64,000 nt of DNA, taken from assembly GCA_023387735.1 (NCBI GenBank), contig JAEWHP010000032.1, forward strand, positions 160,088 to 224,087, read 5' to 3'. Both the position numbers and the translations under genes were made by a program. Source of the DNA: Pseudomonadota bacterium (GTDB lineage Bacteria > Pseudomonadota > Alphaproteobacteria > Rhizobiales > Xanthobacteraceae). Shown here piece by piece: positions 50,973 through 59,428 of this stretch; within the stretch, counting starts at the first letter, position 1; each line of letters begins with the position of its first letter. The notes below the pieces were generated by a model. The model saw only the letters and a program-made list of their open reading frames with translations, was not told the DNA's origin and ran no database searches.

Positions 50973-51908
50973 TCAATTCGTCTTGATCGCCGGCTGGGAC
51001 AGATATGCCAGCAGCTTCATCTCGCGGCGGCCGCGCGTCACCGTATCCAGGACCAGGCCGGAGGAAATCGACAGCATCGCCACAATCATCAATCCCATCG
51101 ACAGCACCGCCGTCGGCAGCCGCGGCACGATGCCCTGCTCGAGATAGGTGACGAGCACGGGGATCGCGAGGCCGATCGAGACCAGCATCAGGAAAATGCC
51201 GATGACGGTGAAAAACCGCAGCGGCTTTTCCGACCGGTACAGTTTCAGGATGGTGCCGAGAATCCGGAAACCATCGCGCCAGGTGTTCAGCTTGCTGAAC
51301 GATCCTTCGGGGCGCGCAAAATATGGTGTCTCGATTTCCATCACCGGCAGCGCCAGTTCGAGCGCATGCACGCTCAACTCGGTTTCGATCTCGAAGCCGT
51401 CCGACAGCACCGGGAACGACTTGACGAAGCGGCGCGAGAACACGCGGTAGCCGGAAAGAATATCCTTGAATGCCTGGCCGAACACCGTGGAAAGGAAGCT
51501 CGTCAGCATCCAGTTGCCCGTACGGTGACCGGGCCGGTAAGCGGCGACGGATTGGTCGACGCGAAATCCCACCACCATGTCGAGGTGCTGGTTGACCAGC
51601 GCATCGATCATCCGCGGGGCGCTCGGGGCATCGTAGGTCGCATCGCCGTCGACCAGGACGTAGATGTCGGCATCGACGTCGGCGAACATGCGCCGGACCA
51701 CATGGCCCTTGCCCTGGCGGCGCTCGCTGCGCACGATGGCGCCGGCCGCGCGCGCGACTTCGACGGTGCGGTCCTTTGAATTGTTGTCGTAGACGAAGAT
51801 TTCTGCCGTCGGCAGCGCCTTGCGAAAATCGGCGACCACGGTCGCCACCGCAGCCTCCTCATTGTAGCACGGCACGAGGACCGCGATCCGCAGCGCTGGC
51901 GTCGTCAT
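50973..51908 (-). CDS. Glycosyltransferase family 2 with membrane anchor
   Basis: 311 residues. The GT-A domain begins VLVPCYNEEAAVATVV; VDGDATYD supplies the D-x-D metal site. Two C-terminal helices (about 232-252 and 260-285) anchor it. It resembles polyprenyl-phosphate sugar transferases such as the dolichol-phosphate mannose synthase group; donor and lipid are unknown. It stands with the GNAT gene. Confidence 0.88.
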   Translation of the reverse strand: MTTPALRIAVLVPCYNEEAAVATVVADFRKALPTAEIFVYDNNSKDRTVEVARAAGAIVRSERRQGKGHVVRRMFADVDADIYVLVDGDATYDAPSAPRMIDALVNQHLDMVVGFRVDQSVAAYRPGHRTGNWMLTSFLSTVFGQAFKDILSGYRVFSRRFVKSFPVLSDGFEIETELSVHALELALPVMEIETPYFARPEGSFSKLNTWRDGFRILGTILKLYRSEKPLRFFTVIGIFLMLVSIGLAIPVLVTYLEQGIVPRLPTAVLSMGLMIVAMLSISSGLVLDTVTRGRREMKLLAYLSQPAIKTN

Positions 51909-52105
51909 TGCAGGCTCACCGAATCAAGGCTTTCCATCGCGCAAACCGGGGCGTTACGAACAGCAGGTTCCAGAGAGAAAGCATGTCGGTCTGAATCATC
52001 TAATATGGCGTAAATGTCGGCTGGATCGCGACCAAATCAGGTTGGCCGCGCGACTGACGGCGGCCAACAAGGTGAACCGAACGTCAACTCCTTGCGCGGG
52101 CCGAC

Positions 52106-52591
52106 CTAACGCCAGGTCGCGATCGGCGCCGCGCCGTGGAGTACTTCCGCGATCCGAAGGCGCGTGCCCCGGGTGGTCTCGACCGGCAGCGCGCCGGCAT
52201 CATAGAACCCGCACTCCACGATCTCATGGTTGGGCGCCGGCAGGCGATCCTGGCGGAATTGCCTGACGACATAGACCGCGACATGATCGCGCCGCGAGAC
52301 GTGGCCATTGAAGAACACGCCGTGCAGGACAGGCGTGTCCATCAACTCGATCCGCCCCTCCTCGACCAGTTCCCGCCGCAATGCCTCCAGAAAGGTCTCG
52401 CCGACCTCGACGCCCCCTCCCGGCAGATGCCAGCCGTCGACATAACTGTGTCTGACCAGAAACACCCGGTTGTCGCCATCGAGTACGACGCCGCGGACGC
52501 CGAGCGTCATGCCGCGGGCGATCCGCCAGTAGAGATGAAAGCCGCGCCGCAACAGCGGTTCCAGGCGCTTGCGCAGATCCTGCAGGGCCAT
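52106..52591 (-). CDS. Nudix hydrolase
   Basis: 161 residues. The Nudix box GGGVEVGETFLEALRRELVEEG is complete, preceded by LVRHSYVDGWHLPGG. Substrate unknown; hydrolysis of a nucleoside diphosphate linked to another moiety is expected. The start at 52591 is ATG, one codon after a GTG. Divergent from the metallophosphoesterase gene. Confidence 0.88.
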   Translation of the reverse strand: MALQDLRKRLEPLLRRGFHLYWRIARGMTLGVRGVVLDGDNRVFLVRHSYVDGWHLPGGGVEVGETFLEALRRELVEEGRIELMDTPVLHGVFFNGHVSRRDHVAVYVVRQFRQDRLPAPNHEIVECGFYDAGALPVETTRGTRLRIAEVLHGAAPIATWR

Positions 52592-52689
52592 CACGCGAAC
52601 CCCGGATAGACAGACGTCACGTTTGATCCTTATATCGCCGACATGATCGTGCGACGGCTCTATATCACAGGCGGTGCGACGGAGCGCGA

Positions 52690-53580
52690 ATGACGGACAC
52701 TTTCACGCTGGCGCATCTGTCCGATCCGCATTTGCCACCGTTGCCCGCCGCGCGGATGCGCGATCTCGTCGGCAAGCGGGCGCTCGGCTATCTCAACTGG
52801 ACCCGCAACCGCCACAAATATCACCGCCGCGAGGTGCTGGATGCGCTGGTTGCCGACCTGCAGGCGCAGCGCCCGGACCACATCGCGGTGACCGGCGATC
52901 TCGTCAACCTGGCGCTGGAGGCGGAATTCAAGCCCGCCCAGGCCTGGCTCGAAAGCGTCGGCACGCCGCAGCAGGTCACGGTCGTTCCCGGCAATCACGA
53001 CGCCTATGTGCGCGCCACGCGGCATCATTTCGTCGACGCCTTCGAGCCGTATCTGCGCGGCGACGCCGAGGCCAACGGCACGCCGTTTCCGTTCGTGCGC
53101 CGGCGCGGGCCGCTGGCGCTGATCGGCGTGTCCTCGGCGGTGCCGACGCCGCCGCTGATGGCAACCGGCCGGCTCGGCCGCGCGCAGCTCGATGCGCTCG
53201 ACCGGCAGTTGGCGGACTTGTCGACCGAGGACGCCTTCCGGGTGCTGCTGGTGCATCACCCCCTGCACTCGGACTCGCGCATGAAGCACCTGACGGATTC
53301 GAAGGCGCTTCGCGCGGTGCTGAAACGGCGCGGCGTGGAGCTGGTGCTGCACGGCCACGACCACATCCACTCGACGACGTGGATCGAGGGCGCCGACCGG
53401 CAGATCCCCGCAATCGGCGTGCCGTCGGCATCGGCGCTGGCGCACCGGAATTATCCGGCCGCCGCCTACAACCTGTTCTCGATCTCGCGCGACGGCAACA
53501 AATGGCGCTGCGTGCAGACTGTGCGCGGCATCGACGCCGATTTTCGCATCAAGCAGATCAAGCAGGTGACGCTGACCTAG
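52690..53580 (+). CDS. Calcineurin-like metallophosphoesterase
   Basis: 296 residues. The five metal motifs are all present: LSDPHL (D-x-H), GDLVN, GNHD, an HHPLHS His and HGHDHIH. They describe a binuclear metal phosphoesterase of the cyclic-nucleotide phosphodiesterase type (CpdA-like) but the substrate is not set. GGAG lies just before the ATG. A repeat with a strong hairpin follows the stop. Confidence 0.9.
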   Translation: MTDTFTLAHLSDPHLPPLPAARMRDLVGKRALGYLNWTRNRHKYHRREVLDALVADLQAQRPDHIAVTGDLVNLALEAEFKPAQAWLESVGTPQQVTVVPGNHDAYVRATRHHFVDAFEPYLRGDAEANGTPFPFVRRRGPLALIGVSSAVPTPPLMATGRLGRAQLDALDRQLADLSTEDAFRVLLVHHPLHSDSRMKHLTDSKALRAVLKRRGVELVLHGHDHIHSTTWIEGADRQIPAIGVPSASALAHRNYPAAAYNLFSISRDGNKWRCVQTVRGIDADFRIKQIKQVTLT

Positions 53581-53612
53581 AGATTCTTCAGGCCTGCAGG
53601 CGGACGACGGCG

Positions 53613-53715
53613 CTAAAGCGTTTCAAGCGAAGTGAATACCGGTTCGCGTGAAGAAAACGCGTCAAAGCAAGAATCTAGAGCTTCAGTTCTGATTTAGTCG
53701 GAACCGGGGCTCTAG
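53613..53715. repeat. Rhizobiales intergenic repeat with terminator hairpin
   Basis: The left part, AAAGCGTTTCAAGCGAAGTG and CGGTTCGCGTGAAGAAAACG, matches an element I recall across Rhizobiales. CTAGAGC (from 53675) and GCTCTAG (to 53715) pair around an interior GTTC / GGAAC stem. The minus-strand gene's stop codon (53712-53714) lies in the right arm. Confidence 0.7.
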
Positions 53716-54395
53716 TCTCCGCCACCGCAGCCGCCACCGTCGCCACCGCCGTCGCCAGCATGGCCGCTGCCATCACTGCCGCCGTCGCCAAACCCGGACG
53801 TGCTGCCATCAACCGAGCTGTCGGCGAAGTCGCCGCCGCAGTACGCCGCGCCGCTGCCGTTCTTGCGCAGCGCTTCACAATCGGGGTGATAGACGAACCC
53901 GTTGGCGATATTGAGCTTGCTGTCGAGGGCAAACAACAGCGGCAGCCGCGTCGGGCTGACCGGATCGATGTTCTCGTACTTGCAGCAATACCACCAGACG
54001 CGGCGCAGGCCCTCGTTGCCCTTGCGGTGCTCGCTGAGGACGACCGCGGGCGCGTGGTGCAGGAAGCCGCCGAACGCACGCCGGCAGAACGCGTCGTACT
54101 CGCGCGTGTACAGGATGAATTCGTGCCAGAGGTCGTCGGCGACCTGCGACGGCATCGAGACATAGCGCTTGCCGCTCATGAGGTAGGCGAGGAAAAACTG
54201 CCGCAGGCCCCGCGACACCAGCGCGCTGTCCTTGCGCTGAAAGCCGGGATGATGCTTCTCCAGCCGATCGAGCAACCCGCGCGGCCAGCGATAGGTCCGA
54301 ATGAATTCGGCCCGCCGAAGCTGCAGCCATTTCGGCACGATCACGCCGAGCACGATCACGCCGGCAACGAACAGCACGAACCCGATTTCAGACAA
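53712..54395 (-). CDS. Glycine-rich, WHEF-motif protein (GRDP-like)
   Basis: 227 residues. One N-terminal helix (about 5-22), then a GRDP-like region with PSQVADDLWHEFILYTREYDAFC and FGGFLHHAP, a WWYCCKYENIDP segment and FALDSKLNIANGFVYHPDCEAL. The tail is Gly/Asp/Ser-rich, ending CGGGD. The start is TTG at 54395 with GGAG before it; no ATG is available. Function unknown. Its stop codon lies inside a repeat arm. The membrane protein gene upstream ends 23 bp before. Confidence 0.72.
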   Translation of the reverse strand: MSEIGFVLFVAGVIVLGVIVPKWLQLRRAEFIRTYRWPRGLLDRLEKHHPGFQRKDSALVSRGLRQFFLAYLMSGKRYVSMPSQVADDLWHEFILYTREYDAFCRRAFGGFLHHAPAVVLSEHRKGNEGLRRVWWYCCKYENIDPVSPTRLPLLFALDSKLNIANGFVYHPDCEALRKNGSGAAYCGGDFADSSVDGSTSGFGDGGSDGSGHAGDGGGDGGGCGGGD

Positions 54396-54418
54396 CGGGG
54401 CGGCTCCGATTGCGGCGG

Positions 54419-54967
54419 CTACAGGCCGCGCATCGCGGCATACAGCGCGAAGGCGAACAGTGCCGCGGCGCCGAGCAGGAATCCGAGCACAAACAGCCAG
54501 AAGCCGCGGCGGCGCGGCTTCTTCGGCGCTTCCGGCTCGACGATGGGCGTTGCGACCATCGCGTGCTCGCGCTCGATCATGCGGCGCGCGACGTACTCGG
54601 TCACGGCACCAACGATCACGGGCACGTCGTGCGACTCCGCGAGCACGATGCGACCGAAGCGGGTGTCCTGCACGAAGCGGTAGATGCGCTTGTCGCGCCC
54701 CATCACGATGTGCGCCACGACGTCGATCCACAGCCTCGGCGTCTCGCCCTGGCTGACGCCGCGGTCGAACAGGTCGACCTGTGCCGGTACCTGCGCGAAC
54801 AAGGGATCGAGCGCCTCGTTCATGATCTCGAGCCGGGCGACCTCGGCGTCGCGCAGTTCGACGACGACGCCGGTGCGATCGGCAGCCTCGATCCGGGCCT
54901 GCCGGAGCGCATCGCGCAACCGCGTCGGTCGCGGGACCTCCTTGCCGGTATTCTGCGCGTCTGACAT
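54419..54967 (-). CDS. Membrane-anchored protein, unknown function
   Basis: 182 residues. A mostly charged domain (about 10-140, with DLFDRGVSQGETPRLWIDVVAHIVMGRDKRIYRFVQDTRFG) precedes a basic PKKPRRRG segment and a C-terminal transmembrane helix (about 160-178). I do not recognise a named family. The ATG at 54967 is preceded by GGCAGGCG. It is the first gene of a two-gene set with the glycine-rich WHEF protein. Confidence 0.7.
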   Translation of the reverse strand: MSDAQNTGKEVPRPTRLRDALRQARIEAADRTGVVVELRDAEVARLEIMNEALDPLFAQVPAQVDLFDRGVSQGETPRLWIDVVAHIVMGRDKRIYRFVQDTRFGRIVLAESHDVPVIVGAVTEYVARRMIEREHAMVATPIVEPEAPKKPRRRGFWLFVLGFLLGAAALFAFALYAAMRGL

Positions 54968-55138
54968 CGCCTGCCGCCTTTGTCCGTGAAGGTGTGAGCT
55001 CACTTAACCTATCAGCAACCACAATCGACACAAAGGCTGTTTATTTGCAAGAACTTAGCGGCCGACGATCGTGGGCGGGTTGAGCTAGCCTCGCGGTCCG
55101 GTCCCTTCGCCGCCACCTAACGGATGAAGAAAATGCAA

Positions 55139-55170
55139 GCGGCCCCACCCGGTTTTCCGGATGGGGCCGC
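55139..55170 (-). terminator. Terminator of aceA-DUF4170
   Basis: On the minus strand GCGGCCCCATCCGG, loop AAAA and CCGGGTGGGGCCGC form a long stem with one G-T pair, followed by TTGCATTTTCTT. It lies 27 bases after the DUF4170 stop. Confidence 0.82.
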
Positions 55171-55196
55171 TCGCCCTTGGGCTTCCTCAGATCTTA

Positions 55197-55403
55197 TCAG
55201 GCAGAGATGCGGGAGGGCTCTTCGACGATCGAAAAGCGCACGCCGGCCTTGTGACGGTTCTCTTCCGAGACCGTGCGCCAGGCATCCTCGGCCTCCTTGC
55301 GGGTCTTGAAGGGTCCCTGCACCTGGGCCGAGCCTTCCACGAGCTTGTGGAAGTTCATCGAACCGAACTCGCCGCCAATCACCCAGAAATTGCTCTTCGT
55401 CAT
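55197..55403 (-). CDS. DUF4170 family protein
   Basis: 68 residues. FWVIGGEFGSMNFHKLVEG and GPFKTRKEAEDAWRTVSEEN are the conserved DUF4170 segments. Small, soluble and without a known function. AGGAG precedes the ATG. It follows aceA by 27 bp and shares the terminator, so it is expected to be made with isocitrate lyase. Confidence 0.88.
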   Translation of the reverse strand: MTKSNFWVIGGEFGSMNFHKLVEGSAQVQGPFKTRKEAEDAWRTVSEENRHKAGVRFSIVEEPSRISA

Positions 55404-55430
55404 GACTAGTCTCCTGCTGTTGACCGGCGT

Positions 55431-57065
55431 TTAGCCGAACTGGTTCATCGTGTTGTGGGCGCCGCCCGCCTTCAGGGCGGCTTCACCTGCGAAGTATTCC
55501 TTGTGCTCGTCGCCGATGTCGGAGCCGGCCATGTTCTGATGCTTGGCGCAGGCGATACCCTGACGGATCTCCTGGCGCTGAACATTCTTCACATAGCCCA
55601 GCATGCCCTGCTCGCCGAAATACTCCTTCGCGAGATTGTCGGTGGAGAGCGCTGCCGTGTGATAGGTCGGCAACGTGATGAGGTGGTGGAAGATGCCGGC
55701 ACGCTTTGCCGAATCCGCCTGGAAGGTGCGGATGCGCTCGTCGGCTTCGATGCCGAGCGGCGTATCGTCGTATTCCGGCTTCATCAGTTCGGCGCGGTTG
55801 TACTTGCTGACATCCTTGCCGGCTTCCTTCATCGCGTCGTAGACCTGCCAGCGGAAGTTGATGGTCCAGTTGAACGACGGCGAGTTGTTGTAGGCCAGCT
55901 TCGCGTTCGGAACGACCTTGCGGATGCGGTCGACCATCTTGGCGATCTGCTCGATATGCGGCTTCTCGGTCTCGACCCAGAGCAGGTCGGCACCGTTCTG
56001 CAGCGAGGTGATGCTGTCGAGCACGCAGCGATCTTCGCCCGTGCCGGGACGGAACTGGTAGAGATTCGAGGGCAGCCGCTTCGGGCGCATCATCTTGCCG
56101 TTACGGTTGATGATGACGTCGCCATTGCGGGCATTCGCCGCGGTGATCTCCTCGCAATCGAGGAAGCTGTTGTACTGGTCGCCGATGTCGCCGGGCTTGT
56201 GGCTGACGGCGATCTGCTGCGTGAGACCAGCGCCGAGCGAGTCGGTGCGGGTGACGATGACGCCGTCTTCGACGCCGAGCTCGAGGAAGGCGTGGCGGCA
56301 GGCGCGGATCTTCGCGATGAACACTTCATGCGGCACGGTGACCTTGCCGTCCTGGTGACCGCACTGCTTCTCGTCCGAGACCTGGTTCTCGATCTGGAGC
56401 GCGCAGGCGCCCGCTTCGATCATCTTCTTGGCGAGCAAATAGGTCGCCTCGGCATTGCCGAAGCCGGCGTCGATGTCGGCGATCACGGGCACGACATGGG
56501 TCTGGAAGTTGTCGATCTTGGCGATCAGCTCCTTCTCGCGAGTCTTGTCGCCTTCCTTGCGCGCCTTGTCGAGCGCCCGGAAGATGTCGTTGAGCTCACG
56601 GGAGTCAGCCTGACGCAGGAAGGTGTAGAGCTCTTCGATCAGCGCCGGCACCGAGGTCTTCTCGTGCATCGACTGGTCGGGCAGCGGACCGAACTCGGAG
56701 CGCAGCGCCGCGATCATCCAGCCGGACAGGTACAGATAGGTGCGATCGGTCTTGCCGCCGAAGTGCTTCTTGACCGAGATCAGCTTCTGCTGGGCGATGA
56801 AGCCGTGCCAGCAGCCCAGCGACTGGGTGTACTTGGTCGGATCCTTGTCATAGGCCGCCATGTCGGCCCGCATCAGCGCCGCGGTGTAGCGGGCGACGTC
56901 CAGGCCAGTCTTGAAGCGGTTCTGCAGGCGCATGCGCGCGACCGCCTCGGCCGACACCCCGTTCCAGGTCGGCTGGGTCTGAAGGAGCGCCTGGGCCGCT
57001 TCGACCTCGTTCTGATACGAGGCCGGGCCCTGGAAGGTGGTGATGCCACGGGGCTGGTAGTTCAT
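55431..57065 (-). CDS. aceA: Isocitrate lyase
   Basis: 544 residues. Cleaves isocitrate to glyoxylate and succinate in the glyoxylate bypass, needed for growth on acetate or fatty acids. The active-site motif is KQCGH (within VSDEKQCGHQDGK), the variant of the longer enzymes found in Pseudomonas and alphaproteobacteria in place of KKCGH. PVIADIDAGFG holds magnesium ligands. AAGG lies shortly before the ATG at 57065. Divergent from a RamB-like regulator; DUF4170 follows. Confidence 0.96.
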   Translation of the reverse strand: MNYQPRGITTFQGPASYQNEVEAAQALLQTQPTWNGVSAEAVARMRLQNRFKTGLDVARYTAALMRADMAAYDKDPTKYTQSLGCWHGFIAQQKLISVKKHFGGKTDRTYLYLSGWMIAALRSEFGPLPDQSMHEKTSVPALIEELYTFLRQADSRELNDIFRALDKARKEGDKTREKELIAKIDNFQTHVVPVIADIDAGFGNAEATYLLAKKMIEAGACALQIENQVSDEKQCGHQDGKVTVPHEVFIAKIRACRHAFLELGVEDGVIVTRTDSLGAGLTQQIAVSHKPGDIGDQYNSFLDCEEITAANARNGDVIINRNGKMMRPKRLPSNLYQFRPGTGEDRCVLDSITSLQNGADLLWVETEKPHIEQIAKMVDRIRKVVPNAKLAYNNSPSFNWTINFRWQVYDAMKEAGKDVSKYNRAELMKPEYDDTPLGIEADERIRTFQADSAKRAGIFHHLITLPTYHTAALSTDNLAKEYFGEQGMLGYVKNVQRQEIRQGIACAKHQNMAGSDIGDEHKEYFAGEAALKAGGAHNTMNQFG

Positions 57066-57200
57066 GTGCCTTATCCCTTTCGACGGATGACAAAGCGACC
57101 GGCTATGCCATCGACATTTTTGACAGTGCATTGCGAAATGCGTGTCATGAGATAAACGCGAGAAAGCGAAGTTCGTATAGAGGCCTTGTATTTGAATGGT

Positions 57201-57216
57201 GATGTTGTGTAACATC
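57201..57216. promoter_or_regulatory. Inverted repeat in the aceA-regulator gap
   Basis: GATGTTGTGTAACATC: perfect 6-bp arms with a 4-base centre, midway between the two divergent genes. It could be an operator. The region is AT-rich against its surroundings. Confidence 0.4.
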
Positions 57217-57236
57217 GGAACATGTAATAGATGTTA

Positions 57237-57254
57237 TTTTGTAAATTTTGTAAA
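57237..57254. promoter_or_regulatory. Tandem TTTTGTAAA, candidate RamB/ScfR site
   Basis: TTTTGTAAA occurs twice in direct succession. TTTGTAAA is one base from TTTGCAAA, the core bound by RamB-type regulators in actinobacteria. It lies about 50 bp before the regulator's own ATG. Confidence 0.5.
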
Positions 57255-57258
57255 TTAT

Positions 57259-57277
57259 AGGTCAGAAAGACTGACCT
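57259..57277. promoter_or_regulatory. Inverted repeat before the regulator gene
   Basis: AGGTCAG and CTGACCT are 7-bp inverted arms around AAAGA, ending 22 bp before the ATG at 57300. It may be an operator or an mRNA hairpin controlling the regulator. Confidence 0.45.
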
Positions 57278-57299
57278 TGATTGTTCTGGAGACCTGAAA

Positions 57300-58745
57300 A
57301 TGCCCGCCGAATCCGGGAAGAAACTGTTCGTCGGTCCGCGCTTTCGGCGCATCCGGCAGCAATTGGGGCTGTCCCAGACCCAGATCGCGGAGGGGCTCGG
57401 GATATCGCCGAGCTACGTCAATCTGATCGAGCGGAACCAGCGCCCGGTGACGGCGCAGATCCTGCTGCGGCTGGCCGAAACCTATGACCTTGATCTGCGC
57501 GACCTCGCCACCGCCGACGAGGACCGCTTCTTCGCCGAGCTTAACGAGATCTTCTCCGATCCGCTGTTCCGGCAGATCGACGTTCCCAAGCAGGAACTGC
57601 GCGACCTCGCCGAGCTCTGCCCCGGCGTCACCCATGCGCTGCAACGGCTGTATGCGGCCTATACCGAGGCCCGCCAGGGCGAGACGCTGGCGGCGGCGCA
57701 AATGGCCGACCGCGACGTCGGAACGCGCTATGAGGCCAATCCGGTCGAGCGGGTGCGCGAGCTGATCGAGGCCAACCGCAACTATTTTCCGGAGCTCGAG
57801 CAGGCTGCGGAAAATTTGCGCGACGAACTGAACGTCCCGGCCGAAGGGCTCTATGCCGCGCTCGTGGAACGCCTGCGCGAAAAGCATTCGATCCAGACCC
57901 GCATCATGCCCGTCGACGTGATGCGCGAGACGCTGCGGCGCTTCGACCGCCATCGCCGCCAGTTGCTGATCTCCGAACTGGTCGATCCGCCTGGCCGCGC
58001 CTTCCAGCTCGCGTTCCAACTGGGCCTGGGGGAATGCGCGCAGGCACTCGAGACCATCATCAGCCGCGCCGGTCCGCTCGACGATGCGCCGCGGCGATTG
58101 TTCCGTATCACGCTCGGCAACTACTTCGCGGCCGCCGTGATGATGCCGTACCCGACCTTCCTGGCGGCGGCCGAGGCGCTCAACTACGACATCCACGTGC
58201 TGGCGCAGCGCTTCAATTCCGGCTTCGAGCAGGTCTGCCATCGCCTCACCACGCTGCAACGGCCGAATGCGCGCGGCATTCCGTTCTTCCTGCTGCGCGT
58301 CGACAACGCCGGCAACGTCTCGAAGCGGTTTTCGTCCGGCACGTTTCCGTTCTCGAAATTCGGCGGCACGTGTCCGTTGTGGAACGTGCACTCGACCTTC
58401 GACACGCCCGATCGCCTGTTGAAACAGGTGATCGAGCTGTCCGACGGCACGCGCTATTTCTCGATCGCGCAGATGGTGCGCCGTCCCGTCGCGCCGCACC
58501 CGCTGCCGCAGCCACGCTTCGCCATCGGCCTCGGATGCGAGATTCGCCACGCCGCGCGCCTGACCTATGCGGCCGGTATGGACCTGGAGAAGACGGAAGG
58601 TACGCCGATCGGCGTGAACTGCCGGCTCTGCGAGCGCGAAAACTGCGCCCAGCGCGCCGAGCCGCCGATCACGCGCACGCTGATACTCGACGAGACAACG
58701 CGAAGGGTGTCGAGCTTCGCGTTCTCGAATGCGCGGGAGTTGTAA
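57300..58745 (+). CDS. Short-chain fatty-acid regulator, XRE + ImmA/IrrE-like (RamB/ScfR-type)
   Basis: 481 residues. An XRE helix-turn-helix (about 12-66, LSQTQIAEGLGISPSYVNLIERNQ) is followed by a long linker and an ImmA/IrrE-like domain (about 195-330) that has lost the HExxH zinc motif. The C-terminal DUF2083-type part ends with CRLCERENC (residues about 441-449). Family members control acetate, propionate and glyoxylate genes. Divergent from aceA, so it is the likely regulator of that gene. Confidence 0.88.
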   Translation: MPAESGKKLFVGPRFRRIRQQLGLSQTQIAEGLGISPSYVNLIERNQRPVTAQILLRLAETYDLDLRDLATADEDRFFAELNEIFSDPLFRQIDVPKQELRDLAELCPGVTHALQRLYAAYTEARQGETLAAAQMADRDVGTRYEANPVERVRELIEANRNYFPELEQAAENLRDELNVPAEGLYAALVERLREKHSIQTRIMPVDVMRETLRRFDRHRRQLLISELVDPPGRAFQLAFQLGLGECAQALETIISRAGPLDDAPRRLFRITLGNYFAAAVMMPYPTFLAAAEALNYDIHVLAQRFNSGFEQVCHRLTTLQRPNARGIPFFLLRVDNAGNVSKRFSSGTFPFSKFGGTCPLWNVHSTFDTPDRLLKQVIELSDGTRYFSIAQMVRRPVAPHPLPQPRFAIGLGCEIRHAARLTYAAGMDLEKTEGTPIGVNCRLCERENCAQRAEPPITRTLILDETTRRVSSFAFSNAREL

Positions 58746-58750
58746 GGGGG

Positions 58751-58890
58751 GTCTCGTGTCCCGGACGCGCTGCAGCGTGCAACGCTGCTGCGCAGAGCCG
58801 GGACCCAGCAAGACACGCATGCCGCAAGGTGGGCCCCGGCTCTGCAGCGCACCGCTGAAGAAGCGCTGCGCTGCGTCCGGGGCACGAGAC
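58751..58890. repeat. Palindromic repeat (GTCTCGTGTCCCGGACGC type)
   Basis: GTCTCGTGTCCCGGACGC at the left and GCGTCCGGGGCACGAGAC at the right are inverted, with internal GCTGCGCAGAGCCGGG / CCCCGGCTCTGCAGCGC arms. A large form of an element recalled from Bradyrhizobium. It fills the gap between convergent genes. Confidence 0.8.
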
Positions 58891-58907
58891 TGCCGACGAC
58901 GCGGAGC

Positions 58908-59201
58908 CTACGCCAGCGTATGCACGATCACCGGCCCCGCCGCTGCGCTGGCATGCCCCGCCAGCAGCGAGCCCAGATCCCTCTCGATCCAGGCGATGGC
59001 GCGTTTGTTCGCCTCTTCGGCCTGCTCGAACTTGTCGAAGATCGAGATCGCGGTCACCGTGTCGTCGCCGGCATAGACCACGTAATAGGCCCTGAAGCCG
59101 TCGACGTCGCTGATGATGGGGACGGCGCCGTCCTTGATGCGGCGCGCCAACTCTTCGGCGCTTCCGCTCTTCGCCTTGGCCTGACGGATGGCGGCATACA
59201 T
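58908..59201 (-). CDS. Antibiotic-biosynthesis-monooxygenase-like (ABM) protein
   Basis: 97 residues. A dimeric alpha+beta barrel of the ABM type is suggested by IRQAKAKSGSAEELARRI, VDGFRAYYVVYAGDDTVTAISIFD and EANKRAIAWIERDLG. Many members are small oxygenases or unassigned stress proteins. GGGAGG before the ATG supports the start. It stands alone. Confidence 0.75.
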   Translation of the reverse strand: MYAAIRQAKAKSGSAEELARRIKDGAVPIISDVDGFRAYYVVYAGDDTVTAISIFDKFEQAEEANKRAIAWIERDLGSLLAGHASAAAGPVIVHTLA

Positions 59202-59285
59202 GGCATCCTCCCTTCCGGCTGTCGATGTGGGGCATGATGCCCGGCGGCATGTTACGCCGAAGCGCGCCGTCGATCTACGGTTTGG

Positions 59286-59301
59286 TTAACCCGAACCTAA
59301 C
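59286..59301 (+). promoter_or_regulatory. Candidate CtrA box upstream of the secreted HExxH gene
   Basis: TTAA, seven bases, then CTAAC: one mismatch from TTAA-N7-TTAAC, 128 bp before the ATG at 59429. Same degree of match as the ccrM site. Chance occurrence is possible. Confidence 0.25.
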
Positions 59302-59428
59302 TCGCCTTCGCGATCTGCAACCAACGATTAAGCACGCCTCAACATCGGCGCCTTAGTCTCGCCCCACTCACTTTTCGCAAACAACGGCAGCCTATTCTGC
59401 CGCGTGAAGTGATCTCAGGGGGTTCATC

